Source: Tethya wilhelma
Taxonomy: Eukaryota; Porifera; Demospongiae; Tethyida; Tethyidae
DNA: 64,000 bases
Assembly (NCBI GenBank): GCA_964030475.1
Contig: CAXIPT010000006.1
Coordinates: forward strand, 3,424,278-3,488,277
Reading direction: 5' to 3'
Shown here: positions 10,099-22,893 of the stretch, piece after piece
How the letters are laid out: each line of letters opens with the position of its first letter
How positions within the stretch are numbered: position 1 is the stretch's first letter
Program-made: the position numbers and the translations under genes
The notes under the pieces: model-generated
Database searches by the model: none
Seen by the model: the letters and a program-made list of their open reading frames with translations, nothing else
What the model was told of the DNA's origin: nothing

Positions 10099-12002
10099 CT
10101 GTGTGAGGATGTGTGGGTGTGAGTGTGAGGGTACATGGGTGTGAGCATGTGTGAGGGTGTGTGGATGTGTGGGTGTGGGGATGTGTCTGTGCAGTGATAA
10201 ATCAGTCATCAAAAAGGACGTACTGGGGAAGCCACTTGAACATGAAGGCATTATAAGTTCTCTGTCAAGCCAACAAAACCATTTCAAAGGTGATATTCCA
10301 AAAAATTCATCCCTTATTCTTTTCTAGCCATACATACCTACTTACCTACAGACATAGATTCTCTCCTATTTCTAGGAGCCTTTTCTCATAAAAGGGGAGT
10401 ACTAACAGAGCTAGCAAAAATTTCAGGACTTACAGTACTCCAGTAAACACACATAATAAATAAGAATCAAAGAACACCCTCTGCAATGATAACAACAACA
10501 GACTTTAAGACTCTACAGTTACACCTCCTACATTTCAGACACCAAGATAAGAAACGGAACACATGTACTATGTAAACTATAGCATTTGTGCACACACACA
10601 CACACACTGGCATTTTCTTTTCTAGTATATAGCTAGGTGCCACCACAACACACAATAGAAAGGAATTTCAAGACTTGTTTGAAGTTTCTCTGTTTTCCAT
10701 TGAACCTTTCCTCCACTCCAAAACAATGTCAACAGCTGTGAGGGAGCCAGTATGTCTTCCCAAACACTCAGTCACACCACTACACAAGAGGACCACTTTT
10801 TACTAAATAGTACAAACATAGTGAGGGAGACAGGAATTCTAGGCCTTATTGTGGACCATGGACCACAAGACTAGCCACATTTGTGGGAAGTAGGGTGCCT
10901 TATCTGAAGAGAAATGATTGTTTAAAGTCCATTAATTTTATTTGTACCATGAAGCCCCACTCTGACCTGACCACATGAGGACAAATATGTACATTACAAG
11001 AGTACAAACATATAGGCACAATTGATAATGATAATTGAAGCATGATATTAAAATTTTTAATGGTGCCTCTCCATCTACACATACAGCTGTGTCTGATCAA
11101 AAGATTAATATGCATACATGTGACTCAGTGAGATTCTATGTTTATCATTAAAGAGCGTCCAAAGTTCAAAGTATGCAGACCAACTGACTGACACCATTAA
11201 TTGTGTTCAATGCTTGTTTACTTGTAACCAAGGGAGATATGGGTCTGAATGGTATATACACCTCTCTCCTATAGCATGCACTCACCTGACCCCCATACCT
11301 CACCTCCTCAACCTTTCACATACCCCCCACCCACTCACTTTCACTTTAATCCACCCCCTCAATCACTCATCTAGGTACAAACTCACAGTACAGTACACAG
11401 TCAGTGAATTAAATGTGGAAACTTAACAGTCACATCCAATTCCATATATGGCAATATCTGGTTGCCAAGGGCACCACATCTTGAACTATACACATCATGC
11501 ATACCTACACAAAATACAGCTGTGTAGTTGACACACCAGGGGGGACGTCCTACCATTGTTAGTATGACTGTCAGTGGCAGCTTACTGTAATTCTGAGAGA
11601 AGCTCTAACTCAACAGTGAGCTAATGGTGTCACATGTTTCAACTCACTGACTAAGACATACTGTATATACACTCCATCCTCTGTATAACAGCACCAGAGC
11701 TCTGCAACAGTACAAATGAAACCGTTTCCCTTCAAACTTTAGCAAGTATGAACCCACTTCAAAGATTCTTTCCTGGAGCAATACTGTATTTCCCAGACAT
11801 ATTCCAATGCAGAGGTATAGCTATACAAGCAGGAAATATGAATTATGTCCTACAATAGATCCCCAATAAATGCCATGTAATGCAATCAAGACTTATAGAC
11901 AGATGTACCCTTCAACCTCTAGCTTCTTGTCCAGAGGAGGCAGGAAAGCATGACTTGGAATCCTGTACGCCCACCTCATACCAAACCATGTGTGGGTAAT
12001 AT

Positions 12003-12226
12003 TATACGTATAGCTGGAAATATTGACGGGGAATTTAATTTGACCGTTAGACGGTCAAAGTCCAAATCGTCAAATTTAAATCCGCCAACATTTTGGCTGC
12101 CGTATACGCATGTACTATGCACACGTGCAAATCGTTAAATTTAAATTCGTTAATATTTTTATCTTACATTCTGCGGAGCAAATCGTCAAATTTTTTGACT
12201 GTCAATAATTCCAGCTGTACGGTATA
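12003..12226. mobile_element. MITE with CGTATAGCTGGAA-type inverted ends
   Basis: Starts TATACGTATAGCTGGAAATA and ends with the near-inverse CCAGCTGTACGGTATA, 224 bases apart. Inner blocks of AATCGTCAAATTT and its variants repeat inside. The ends resemble those at 51841-51949 and 58555-59050, so this belongs to a broad family of short non-autonomous elements. Confidence 0.75.
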
Positions 12227-14376
12227 CACAGATATGGTTCACTATACTTTAATTTAACACACAAACATAAGCACATGCATGAAAATTCAAATGGTCTAAT
12301 CTTTACAAACAATCTCAAACCTAAAGGAACCCTCCCAATGCCTGCTCAGGCAAGTCACTATTTAATTGGCAAAAGGCTGAGCCATTCAGGTGGCTAGCCT
12401 TGAGAACTAAGACCGGCATGTACAATACAGCACTCCATGGCCACATAAAAGTAAGTGTGTGGTATTGAAGTCCATCCAGGAAAAAAGTGAAATCTTTAAA
12501 TCGATTTAGTAAGTTTGCATTAACCAGCAATCAGTATGTAATCCATATGGAGAGGGAACTAAAGGGAGCTAATATAATTCTCTTCATACAGTAGAAATCA
12601 AACTATTTATGTCCCACACATAATATTATTATGCAGGCTACATGCAACCAATCTTCAACAATGCATGTTGTGTCTGATGTGAAATTAGATAGTGACCATG
12701 GTTACTCAAGAAAATAAATATTTAGGGTATGAAATTTCAGCTGCCCATTCAGCGAATGGCACGGCATGTGATATCCATGTATGTACATGCATGCACACAC
12801 ACATGCATTTAAAATTGCTACGCATGGACAACCACATGATACGCATGATGTGCACTATTTAGACCAAACAACACTTTATGCATGGATGGGAGCACTATTC
12901 ATGACATGAATAGCGTCATAATCACCCGAAAGTTAGTTTTCAATGGCATTCACATACACACCTCTACCAGCAAATGAGCTGATCGGTCATGTGCTAACGT
13001 CTTATCTCAAAGCTGCAATGCTATTTGCTCATACACAGTGACACATGACACATTAGTCCCATCAAACAGGCTATGATTACAGTCAAAACACACTCAAATT
13101 TATTGATATCTCTGATCAAATTCACAAGACGTTTCTTTTGGCCTTTTAGGGTAAATTCTTCAAGAGATAGAGAGAGAGAGTAAGAGAAAGAACCAAGGCT
13201 AGGGGAGTCATGTGGTACTAGTATTTCATCATTTACAGCATTTAGCTATGTTGCAATGAGTCACATGAATGGACTATGGGATGTCGAAAGACTGGCGTTT
13301 ACGCGCGAGTTTACCGTACAGTGACTGAGAAATTTCTCACACATTGATTCTTCACCCTCTTTTTGTGGATTACGTGCTTTGACTATATATAGCTAGAGTA
13401 CAGGAGGTTCCAAGTGGCCAAGTGATTCAATTTATGCACACACTAGACCATGTGAAGGTCAGGTGTGTTCAGTAAACATTCGCTACATGCTTTACTTCAA
13501 AGGTAGTGAGACTGTTGGCCCTCTTTTGAGATAATGATACTAGGCTAGACCATTAGCATGAACAGAAATGAATTTGTATCTGCACCAGGGAAGGCCTGGG
13601 AACGAGACTATGTACATCTTGATACTTCTACCCATTGTTATTTGTATATATGTATCATGTTGCTATGGCGATTGTATTCAAATCACACCCTGATCACATG
13701 CCATGCACACTAGCTGCTAAAGATGTAGGTAGATAAGGATCATATGCCCCACGCAAACCACTGCATGTTCGACTATAGCATGTGGTGTGAGCACCACACC
13801 AGTAGTACATGCATGGGTACAGCATGCTGAATACATGCACAGAGTATGTAGTGTGTCAACAAGTCACCACGTACTTAAAAGTGTTTATGCAAAACCTATT
13901 ACAGGTAGTATGACTTAATAATATTCACTGCTGACTATTCACAGACCTCGGCCCTCTTAAGTTGTTTATATTCATTAGCAACACACTTGTTAAACTCTTT
14001 AAGCAAATAAGCAAATTCAATGGCACAAAACTTTCACAGGCAAAATCACCTACAGAACAATCTCAACATGAGACATCACTAAAAGGTCAAGAGAAACACA
14101 CACACACAAAAAAAATTGTGCATGGCATGTGTAGTCCACCAGAGGATGGTAGGAGACCATCATGTTGCAAAAAGGGATACGCTATGGGCTATGCTAATTT
14201 GTTAAGGATTGAGAGAAAAATAGCACTGATGGAGAAGGCTACTAGTGTACAGGCTGGTCATGTATTTCCATTATGCAGCTCATGCTATTACACATGGGCC
14301 TTGAGGTCTGGTTTGGAAGTCAACTAGTGTCTATGAATAGTAGTGTATACTGCTATTCTCTGCTCCTTGCCTGTGA

Positions 14377-14448
14377 GCTCTAGTAGCTCAGTGGGAAGAG
14401 CATTCGACTGGAGTTTTGAAAGACCTGGGTTCAAATTCCAGCTAGATC
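14377..14448 (+). repeat. tRNA-like sequence, SINE head or tRNA pseudogene
   Basis: Reads as a tRNA: acceptor GCTCTAG/CTAGATC (6 of 7 pairs), TA spacer, D arm GCTCAGTGGGAAGAGC (pol III A box), and T arm CTGGGTTCAAATTCCAG (B box). The anticodon stem pairs badly. A close relative at 32387-32470 and a 3' fragment at 26196-26230 show that it is a dispersed repeat, not a functional tRNA gene. Confidence 0.7.
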
Positions 14449-14923
14449 TAAAAGCTAAAGCAACACACCCATAAAACTTACGATGTAATCGACACCCTAT
14501 TTCCATAGAAACCGAACCTTCACACACCCTTACACGTGTCATGGTCATGTTATGTTTACAACATGATCCACATGTCCTGTGGTATGGTAGGCTGTGTGTG
14601 ACCACCACAACACTAGCCCATGGCACATGCTCAATGGATACAAAAAAAAAAAAAAAAAAAAAATAATTTTTTTTTGAGAGGGAAAATTTCCACAGATTTG
14701 CACTTGTCATAAACAAACCATAGAAGAACCTTGTCGTCACAAAGATTAAGATTTATCCCTTCATGAAAAATTTTAAGGAGTATATACCCAACAGGAAAGA
14801 GATAACAATAACAACAACTATAGAAAACTTTTTTAGTCATTTGATTGTTTGGTAATTTGGGAAATTGGAAGAACTAGTCTTAACACAAGTCTAACAAAAG
14901 ACACCCATTTCTTTCTCTCTTAC

Positions 14924-15749
14924 CTTGTTGCTTCTGTTTCCCCTTCAATGGCAGCAGCTGGCTCTCCTTGCCACTGGAGGCAGGAGGAGCCTTGGCTTCA
15001 ATGAACGTGAACGTCAGTCCCGAGTCACACAGACCACCGTTGACCGTTTCTAAGATGACAGGTCCACTAGTGGGCGCATCGCAGGGTAGAGTAGTCACTA
15101 TCAGCTTAGCTGAAAGTTGGGAAAATCAAATACAAAAAAAAAGTTGCTCAACAATCGCATACTCTACCTAAAGGGGTATATTTTTACGTAAAAATTAATG
15201 ACGAAAATTTGCAGAATGACTACAAACTGTTATGACATTTTGTACTAACTTTTTTTGTAAACACCTCAAAACTTACTCAAAAGAAAACTTTATTGAAGAT
15301 GGGCTGTACACACACACACACACACACACCTATCGTGCTAACCTGGTGAGATGTACTCCAGTGTCTCCGTGCAGTCCACTCCAGCTATCACCACCTTCAC
15401 CACGTCCCCCTTAGACTCCCCCAAATAGTTCCCCCTCAACACCACTCTCTGACCCCCTTCAATGGACCCCTCACGGGGGGAGATACCAGTGACTTCGGGG
15501 GGTTCGAACGATTCCTTCCTGACAAAGGAGAAGGTGAGACTGGACACTCCTTCACCCCCGGAGAGGGTCTCTATGAGGACAGGACCAGAGGAAGGGGAGA
15601 GTCTTGCCGGAGTGGTGATGGCTAGTTTGGCTGGGTGTGTGCGTGTTTGTGTGTGTTTGTGAGTTTTTTTTTAGCGAATATAGTTGTGTGAACATTATGC
15701 ATCAGAGAATATTTTTTGACTTAAATTCTCACTGAATTATGTACATTAT

Positions 15750-15780
<31 letters not shown>

Positions 15781-17615
15781 TCAACTCACTTGATGAAATA
15801 TACTCAACACTGTCTGTACATTCAACACCAGCAAGTACCACTCTCACTATATCAGCTCGTGACCCCCCGAGGTTGCACCCCCTCAAAACCACCCTCTGGT
15901 TCCCCTCCAGGGGGCCCTCACGGGGGGATATACCAGTGACCTCCGGCTTGGTCGAAATCGAACTTTCATTTACTGCTCGACTCAAAATATTATCAGCACT
16001 AATTTTTTTAGAACTTGAAGTTCTTTCTGGTGAAAATTGAGTGGCGAGTCCACTTTCAGAGAGCCGTCTTCTTCGTTTCGTCTGCGAGTGAAGCTCGGCA
16101 TCTGATCCCGTGAGTCTCCGATCGTGGGACGTGGGAGAGGGGGAGAGGTCGGGGGTACGAGAAGAAGAGGCGTGTGTACCGCTGCCATCGGATTTCGTCC
16201 ACGAGGGATTTCTACGATGAAAACTGAACCGTCCCTTCATGATCCCCCCTCCTCCTGTTCCCCCGGCTGTCTTTGGCGTTCGGAGGTCCTTTTGCGAGCC
16301 AGGCTGTGAGGAGAAGGGAGAGGGTTTCTCCGATTTGGAACGGACTTCGGAGATGAAGCACTCGACGAGAATTTCTCCGTGAGTTTCTTGGGATTTCTTG
16401 TGAGGAGCGAGAGGGAGCCATTGCTTGTGGCCGCGGTGAAGGATGAGATCGGAGACGTTGATCGTTGCCACGCCTATTATGTGCTCCTTATCACGAACTT
16501 TGAACTTTATGACCGTATCTCCACTGTGTTGTTTGTTGGGAAGGTTACTATGGTAACAGAAAAATTGAGGTGATGTAACACACACACTAAATACAGTTTT
16601 GCTGGTAAGAGCTGCATGGGTTTGGTATCAGAATGGGTTGCACACACACACACACACACACACACCCAGTGACATACAAACATCCTTCAAACATGACTAC
16701 CACCTCCACACACAGCAGACAAAGCCATGAATATATACACAACACAAGCACCACATCACACTCACAGGTAGGTAGTGACATATGATAACAGGGGGTCAAA
16801 CAAACCATTAATGAGAAGACTTTTGTCCTACTCACTGTCATAGCAACAAAAGGACACTCAATTCATTGAAAAGACTTCTATAACAGACATCTTTCTGTTG
16901 CACTTATCCCCATAACCTTGTTCCATTCAATACAGTAGTATGGACTGAACTAACATTTGTACATTCTAAACCTTTCCCACCAATTATGGAGTCTTTGAAG
17001 AAGGAAACCTTGCTACCCAATCTACATACAGTGGAGAGGTTAATGTTTGAACTGTCAGAGAACAAATTTCTTTTGTCCTTGACCCTATTTTACTCCCTAG
17101 GTATGTACACTTACTGGTATTATAGCCTCCACCCAAACTATTTATACAGAAGCTGGCAAAAGGCCTACATAAACTTTGGTTGCTAGGCAATGACAAACAA
17201 AGTAATCATAGTCAGCTGCTGCTGCACATTATAATGTAGACTTAAAGTCTCTCTCTTTGCATTCACTTAACTTTCGCTCTCTCGGCACAACTTGACCATT
17301 ATAATACCGATTTCAATAATTCTAGCGCCATTAAATAGCAAATTTCACATAGATTCTGTTAGTAACTAAGCGCCCTTTACATGTCAAAATCTCTACATTC
17401 TTGCCATACGTTCAAGTACCGCAAATGCATCAAAGAAATTCCACATTAGGAGCTGAAGTGAACACGAATAGACTCTATAAACTCTGTTACCCATGCTCCA
17501 CGTTGTTTTGTAGGAAGGAGGAGCTTCTGATACAAGGACATACATAATATTAGCATGACCACTGATAGCGTGACAAGCAAAAGGAAACAAAATATACTGT
17601 GATGCACTTTGTAGT

Positions 17616-17676
<61 letters not shown>

Positions 17677-18156
17677 TTTTGCTTCCTGGTTCCACTCTGG
17701 ACTATTGCTCTCCACAGTCTCTGTCATGTAGTAGGCCTTGCTCACACCAAATACCACAGATGCAAGACATACCTCTAAAATAGCACAGAAGAACACAAAC
17801 AGGAAAAGGATGATGTTTGAAAAGTTGCACATTCACACACATTATGCATCGAGTTCATATACATAGATATAGTTTTATCATAGATAATACATACATGGTT
17901 CTACAAACATCCCATACCTCCTTTTCTTCTGCTCTGGAGATTACGAGCTGAAAAAACTGGAAAAAGAGAGAAAATTTCAACTTTCTGTGACTATTTTATA
18001 GAATTTTAAGGGCATTGGTATGCGTATGAGTACAGAATAACTCTTCATGTAGTAATAAAGAAGAACTGCGTTATCATTAAATTTAGAAGCTTTTTGAACC
18101 TTGTACTAACCTGTGAGTGAGATTTGAGCTGGTTCTTGCCTCTCCATGCTGGCCAT
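14924..18156 (-). CDS. C2 domain plus tandem IPT/TIG protein (Rab11-FIP-like C2, Sec5-like TIG), 3' end open
   Basis: Exons 18111-18156, 17918-17947, 17675-17774, 15790-16523, 15343-15630 and 14924-15109 join in frame through GT-AG introns. The N-terminus MASMERQEPAQISLTARNLQ leads into a C2 domain (SVVFGVSKAYYMTETVESNS, SPEWNQEA, GDTVIKFKVRDKEHIIGVAT, KQWLPLAPHKK, GEILVECF). A long basic/Ser-rich linker (SFHRRNPSW, TKRRRRLSES) follows, then two IPT/TIG repeats that both begin PEVTGISPREG and continue RVVLRG, VVLAGVECT or VVIAGVDCT. The C2 resembles class I Rab11-family interacting proteins and the TIG resembles the Ral-binding domain of exocyst Sec5/EXOC2, so a role at recycling or exocytic membranes is an inference. 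I do not know a vertebrate protein with this order. The coding sequence continues past 14924, perhaps to a coiled-coil exon at 10054-10098. Confidence 0.8.
17619..17674. repeat. (CA)n microsatellite at a splice donor
   Basis: On the minus strand the GT run begins exactly at the 5' splice site of the second C2 exon (AAAAT then GTGTGT). Length change here could affect splicing. Confidence 0.85.
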
Positions 18157-18515
18157 GTTGTTTGCTGGTGATTCACGTTTTGTTTGTTCTAAATAACCGA
18201 AAACATTTCATTTTTTCCTTCTATTCGCATTATTATTACATGCTATCCACGCGCGAAATGCAACATTTTTATCATTACTCGTTTATATTATTATAATATA
18301 TTTTCATGCATTCATTATAGTCTTAAATTTGACTTTGTTTCCATTAAAAACTTTTCATTTAAAGATTGATATCTGTTGACAAGAGATGAATAGGTAGTAC
18401 ATGAAACATGTGGTAACTGTGGCCAAAAAAAAAAATCAGTGAAAAAAATATTGAAAACGACTGAAACACAACATTCAAAAAAATAATGAACTATTCAAAG
18501 TGACAAAAACAAACA

Positions 18516-19880
18516 CTATCTATGAAATCCCTTTGTTCCATCTGGTCCATGTGGTTGGCGAATCACACAACTCGTGTGCAAGTTCCTTCCACCATGACTG
18601 AACTTCTTCACTGGTTCGGGACTGTTCTTTGGAGTATCTACGGGGGTCACAGATCGACTGTAGCCTGAATCTGAACCATAATCTTTACTCCACGCATCCG
18701 GATGAAGATATCTCTTCCTTCCGAATTCGGGACTACACTTGGTTCCAGATTTCTGAGCCCTCTGTGAAGGTGGTGTGTACTTTCGTGTTGGTTGGTATTT
18801 GCCGTCAGGAGACTGAAAAGGAGTGGGTGAACTCTCCTTTGAGTACCTGCCTGGTGAGTTTTCTTTGCTCAAACGTCCCTTTGCAACGCTGCTCTGCTGT
18901 TGCTTTGAGTCGCTGGCATTCCTCTGATTGCTCTTCTTCCTCTTCCTCTTTCCTTCAGCACTTCCTACCTGTGGTGATTGCTTGGAATTTGTCTCAGCTG
19001 CTGTTGCTATGGTTTCCTTTACAGTTGCAGTCGTTTGTTTTTTCCCATCGAGAAGTTGTACCTTCAGATCGTCACGCCAGCTCTGTTGGTCGTTGAATCT
19101 CTGACAAGCAATCTTGGCAGAGTCTTCGCTGTCAAACTCAACTAGGATACATAGTTCTTTACCGATCGAGGGATGGTTTACTTTACATGGTTTTACGTCC
19201 AGTGGTATCGCTCTTCCTGGATGAAGTATGCGAACGAGGATGACGTCTCCAAATCTCCCAAACTGGTGTTCGATTGTTTGCACGTTTGGTTCACTCTCTG
19301 GGTAGTTTGTGATCAAGATTGTGCGTCCAGTGTGCGAGTAATCGACTTGTGGAGGAGGAGCTAGTCGACGAATCTTTGTTTCTTCTTCATTGAGTGAAAG
19401 AAGTGACGACTGCTTCACACTCAGTTGGACGATTCGCCAGTCCTTCGCAAGTACTTTGACTTTTCTCAGAGAAGCAACCAACTTTAGGCTCACATAGCCT
19501 TGCTTGTTTCTGTTGATGTGCTTCATGAGAAAGGAATCCTTCAGGAGATTTTCATCACTGAAGTACCATTCCACCTGTTGCATGATCTTTACTAGTAGTT
19601 CTGGTTCCACTACCAACACACCACTGTTCGCTAAAGCTTCTTCCTTCGCGGCTGAAGAAGGTAGAGCTCCTAAACTAGGAACAATATGTTCTACTTCGGT
19701 GTGCACTTCTTCACTCAGATTAGCTGCATGGTGTTCAACCGGTGTCACGTAACCAGCGTCCGAATCACTCGCACTCTCCAAACTCGAGGAGCTCTCCACG
19801 TTCAGTGTGGAGATGTAGCGGCCATCAACGTGTAGATGCTGATGGTACATAGGCTGTACTGCTAATACTTCAACAGACAT
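18516..19880 (-). CDS. LARP6: La-related protein 6 (LARP6), single exon
   Basis: 454 aa. A Ser-rich leader is followed by a La motif at about 92-172 (LLVKIMQQVEWYFSDENLLK, HINRNKQGYVSL, VKVLAKDWRIV). An RRM runs over about 186-290 (RTILITNYPES, GDVILVRILHPGRAIPLDV, CILVEFDSEDSAKIA), then a basic linker with a KRKRKK nuclear-type signal and Ser/Pro-rich repeats. The protein ends in a SUZ-C-like tail (IRQPHGPDGTKGFHR). La motif, RRM and terminal SUZ-C together define LARP6, an RNA-binding regulator of mRNA translation and localisation (collagen mRNAs in vertebrates). There are no introns, unlike its intron-rich neighbours. It lies 359 bases upstream of the C2-TIG start on the same strand. Confidence 0.95.
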   Translation of the reverse strand: MSVEVLAVQPMYHQHLHVDGRYISTLNVESSSSLESASDSDAGYVTPVEHHAANLSEEVHTEVEHIVPSLGALPSSAAKEEALANSGVLVVEPELLVKIMQQVEWYFSDENLLKDSFLMKHINRNKQGYVSLKLVASLRKVKVLAKDWRIVQLSVKQSSLLSLNEEETKIRRLAPPPQVDYSHTGRTILITNYPESEPNVQTIEHQFGRFGDVILVRILHPGRAIPLDVKPCKVNHPSIGKELCILVEFDSEDSAKIACQRFNDQQSWRDDLKVQLLDGKKQTTATVKETIATAAETNSKQSPQVGSAEGKRKRKKSNQRNASDSKQQQSSVAKGRLSKENSPGRYSKESSPTPFQSPDGKYQPTRKYTPPSQRAQKSGTKCSPEFGRKRYLHPDAWSKDYGSDSGYSRSVTPVDTPKNSPEPVKKFSHGGRNLHTSCVIRQPHGPDGTKGFHR

Positions 19881-20952
19881 TTCAAATTCTGATTATGTTT
19901 TGATACTTGTTGTCAAATACAAACGAGTGTCGTCTAGAAATAAACTTGCGTCAAAACGTTCTGATCACTTTTTCTTGCTACTATCTCGCTTCCACCTTCT
20001 GTTTGAGCTCAACACTTGCCCACTCTCTCTCAATTCTGGCAAGCAGATCTCAATTCGACCTTCGCATACAAGATAACTTTGAAACACTATCCAGCAGTTC
20101 TTCATCTCGATTTTTTTATAGTCGAAGTGAATTCCCAGCGGAAATTGAATTTTGCGGTTACAATACAAACGTACACGTGCGTTATGATACCACAACGTAT
20201 ACGTGGCACTGCCACGATTTAGCTGAGTGTGCAATTATGAGTCGTACTACCTAATATGACCTGACCTTTTCTCAACCAATGCTCTAGAACAATCTGTACT
20301 GTGATACTTCCAGAACAATCTGTTCTGTGTAGCTATCCACCCACAATCTAGCAAGTAAGTGGGCTGATGCAATAGATGCCTTTTCTCTTTTGATTTCATG
20401 GTGTCACAGAACTGCAGCGCTGCAAACTGAACACTCCTGTGGCAATGTTTTTTTGCAGGGGGTGATAGATCTCTTCTGAGAATAACGCTAGTGACAGCTC
20501 TAGGTGCAATCATAGTCTATATTATCTATGGTACAATGTGTTTTGATACGTGATTTGGTGTCAGTTTAGTTACAAAATAAAGACACTTGAAAAATACGAC
20601 AAGCCATCTCAGTGTGTTGAACAAGGCAGATCAATCACATGCCCTTGCATTGTATGTATATGTGTCCCAACAATGCTCCGTTTCCTGTGCTAACAGTGAT
20701 ATCATGTAGAGGAAATGTCCTCTTTCAGATCAACCAATTCTCGTACCAGTCGCTTGTGGTTTTGCTAGCTATAGGTTGCTTGACAGGTACATATATAAAG
20801 AGCTAGCTTCTAGGTATAGTCATCACTAAATATCACCAAGCTAGTACTGAACTCAAGGGGCACCATGTTATTGTATGTTATAACACAGTATGCTACCATG
20901 CAGTAGTTGACAACAATTCTCCTTTGGAATCAAAAACATTTATACATTTTAT
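19881..20952. other. LARP6 upstream region, no gene seen
   Basis: Contains the LARP6 promoter. Short open frames on both strands lack splice sites or recognisable motifs. Repeated words AGAACAATCTGT occur at about 20287 and 20311. Confidence 0.45.
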
Positions 20953-21590
20953 TAAGGTTACGATGTACAGTTGGCAATTTGGGTCATGAATATGATTATA
21001 GCCCGGTCATGAATATGATTATCAGTATAGGCCAGTTATTTTAGATACGCGATATGGCAGTGTATTTTAGAACTCAAAATTTGAAGAACTGGCAAAACTT
21101 AGAACCACATATGGGCTATTATCTAATTGTTCACTCTTCACTCCAGGGTCAGACACTGAGTTTTTCTAAGAAAAGAGCCACAAACAAATCGTGGCTGGCT
21201 CAGATGTCAGCAGGCAGCTGCCTTGTGCTCTTAGCTGAATGTTTTATTGTGTTCTAGAACACTTTGTGCACACAGTAGAAAGAAAGTCTCAGTGTCTGAC
21301 CCTGCAGAACCAAGGTAAGTTTCTACTAACACTGACTTCTAGATAGTGTAACTTCTCTACTTGGCAAATTTTGAGTTCTAAATTTTATTTTAGCCAAAAT
21401 CCACTATATCTCCTTAGATAAAGCTTCGTAGAAGCATGTTCAATGTTGATTTTTGAAACTCTAGAACATATTAGCCACAACTTTTGCATTTTAAAAGGTA
21501 GAAACTGTCAAAAGCACTTCTGATGCTAGATATAGGGAGAACAAATTTTCTAATGAATTATTCATATTCAAACTGTGCATCCTAACCTTA
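20953..21590. mobile_element. Foldback element, 638 bases
   Basis: Outer arms (TAAGGTTACGATGTACAG at 20953 and CTGTGCATCCTAACCTTA ending 21590) are imperfect inverses over about 40 bases. Two inner inverted pairs follow in mirror order: TTAGAACTCAAAATTTG with CAAATTTTGAGTTCTAA, and GGGTCAGACACTGAG with CTCAGTGTCTGACCC. This mirror order means the whole unit can fold as one long hairpin. Confidence 0.75.
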
Positions 21591-22104
21591 AGGTTCTTTT
21601 GTTAGGGAAATGAGATATGTGACTGTTTTTCATATCCATTATCTTTGTAGATAATAATTATGAGAATTGTGATGACTTAATCATGAAAAATGGAGTGATG
21701 TAATTGTGTATCGTCCCATTGGGGTTCAACAGCATCAACATTGCACAAAGAGATTTAATAACTTCCACATTGCAGTTATGAAAACAGTAAAATTGAACTT
21801 AAAGTTTACTTTTACTTTAGCGATGACATTCCATGCTATTTGCTGCAAAGTTTCCCTAGCTACATCAGCGTACATTCTTTCTATTACAGGTAGCTTGAGG
21901 TAGCTAGATGTGTATCAGTTAGCTTGAAAGCTCACAATGATCCTTATGATATAATATTATACAGTGCAAGCAGTGCTTTATTCTTGGTATATTTTTTATC
22001 ATGGAACTAAACAACATGATAGTCACATACTCAATAACAATTGTGTCAACTATTACCAGATCTTATAGCTTCAAAATATTGCATGAGCCTATAAGTCATC
22101 AGTG

Positions 22105-22155
<51 letters not shown>
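21591..22155. other. Noncoding stretch ending in (CA)n
   Basis: AT-rich, no recognisable gene. A (CA)n tract occupies about 22107-22155. Confidence 0.5.
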
Positions 22156-22158
<3 letters not shown>

Positions 22159-22674
22159 TGGTACTCAAATTTCGTAATAATAACTACTATAGATTCCAAT
22201 AATAATCACTAATTAGTAAGCATCATACCCAAGCTTTCCCTTCTAGAGTCATTTTCCCTGAAACTAAAAATAGAAAGATGGATGGATGCTCCACAGTTAT
22301 TAATTAACATTTCTCTGTCATTGTTGTTTAATATGTTGTGGTCAGGGAAAGTCCCTAGGGAAAACCACAACCACATTGTGCAATTCCCTTACATGTACAC
22401 AATAAGGAACAGGGTAATGCCTTGAACACCCACACAAATATTTGACCACAATCACTGCACTGTTGTTGCAAAACCTTACTAATTTCAGTATTACATATCT
22501 ATATTTGGGGAAAAATCAGTGACACACACACACACACACATGCATGCTCATGCATGCAATACAGATTACATCATTGAAAGAAAATTTTGTCATGAATACA
22601 ATAATTATTATTATTATTACATATGTACCATGTTTATCACCTCTGAAAATTCAAGCATAAAATTCATGAACAAG
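22156..22674. repeat. Copy A of a 519-base identical segment (contig end)
   Basis: Appears identical to 23499-24017 by eye and has the same length. It is preceded in both places by (CA)n and in copy A stops exactly at the N at 22675. The pattern is that of two overlapping contigs that were not merged, anchored on a CA tract, rather than a biological duplication. Confidence 0.85.
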
Positions 22675-22706
22675 NCCATCTCTAGCATTCTCCTTATGAC
22701 ACTCTC

Positions 22707-22709
<3 letters not shown>

Positions 22710-22775
<66 letters not shown>
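22710..22775. repeat. (TG)n microsatellite
   Basis: Uninterrupted TG run leading directly into the TAG acceptor of the MFSD1-like exon. Confidence 0.9.
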
Positions 22776-22777
<2 letters not shown>

Positions 22778-22779
<2 letters not shown>

Positions 22780-22893
22780 CCGAGGGCAGGCTGTTGTTAT
22801 CGTGCCCAGATGTACCTGCTGATCGGTCTCCTCAGTGTGGGTACATACTACGTCTATGCCATCCCAGCTTCACTGCAGAAGACCATCATTACT
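22778..22893 (+). pseudogene. Isolated exon of an MFSD1-like transporter
   Basis: A TGTGTAG acceptor and GTGAGT donor flank 116 bases that read, in one frame, RAQMYLLIGLLSVGTYYVYA, then IPASLQKTIIT. This resembles the first transmembrane segment of the lysosomal MFS dipeptide transporter MFSD1 (a hydrophobic helix followed by a YxxxxPAALQ-type motif). No other exon of such a gene is seen within several kb. The exon lies in a block between two identical assembly segments, so it is probably part of a gene whose other exons sit in an unplaced contig; 'pseudogene' is only a label for the isolated state. Confidence 0.55.

Larger units (their letters stand above)
10105..14923. other. Long noncoding stretch, probably an intron or intergenic DNA
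   Basis: 4.8 kb with a TG-rich run (10105-10185), a MITE (12003-12226), a tRNA-like SINE (14377-14448), a poly-A run at 14641 and no confident exon. Weak exon-like pieces on the plus strand are 10195-10289 and the end of an open frame near 14120-14327 with Cys pairs (CSPPED, CCKKG, CSSC). Neither can be tied to a gene. Confidence 0.45.

Noticed and set aside
14377..14448. Functional tRNA-Ser(GGA)
   Set aside because: The anticodon stem does not pair, the long variable arm expected of tRNA-Ser is missing, and dispersed relatives exist.
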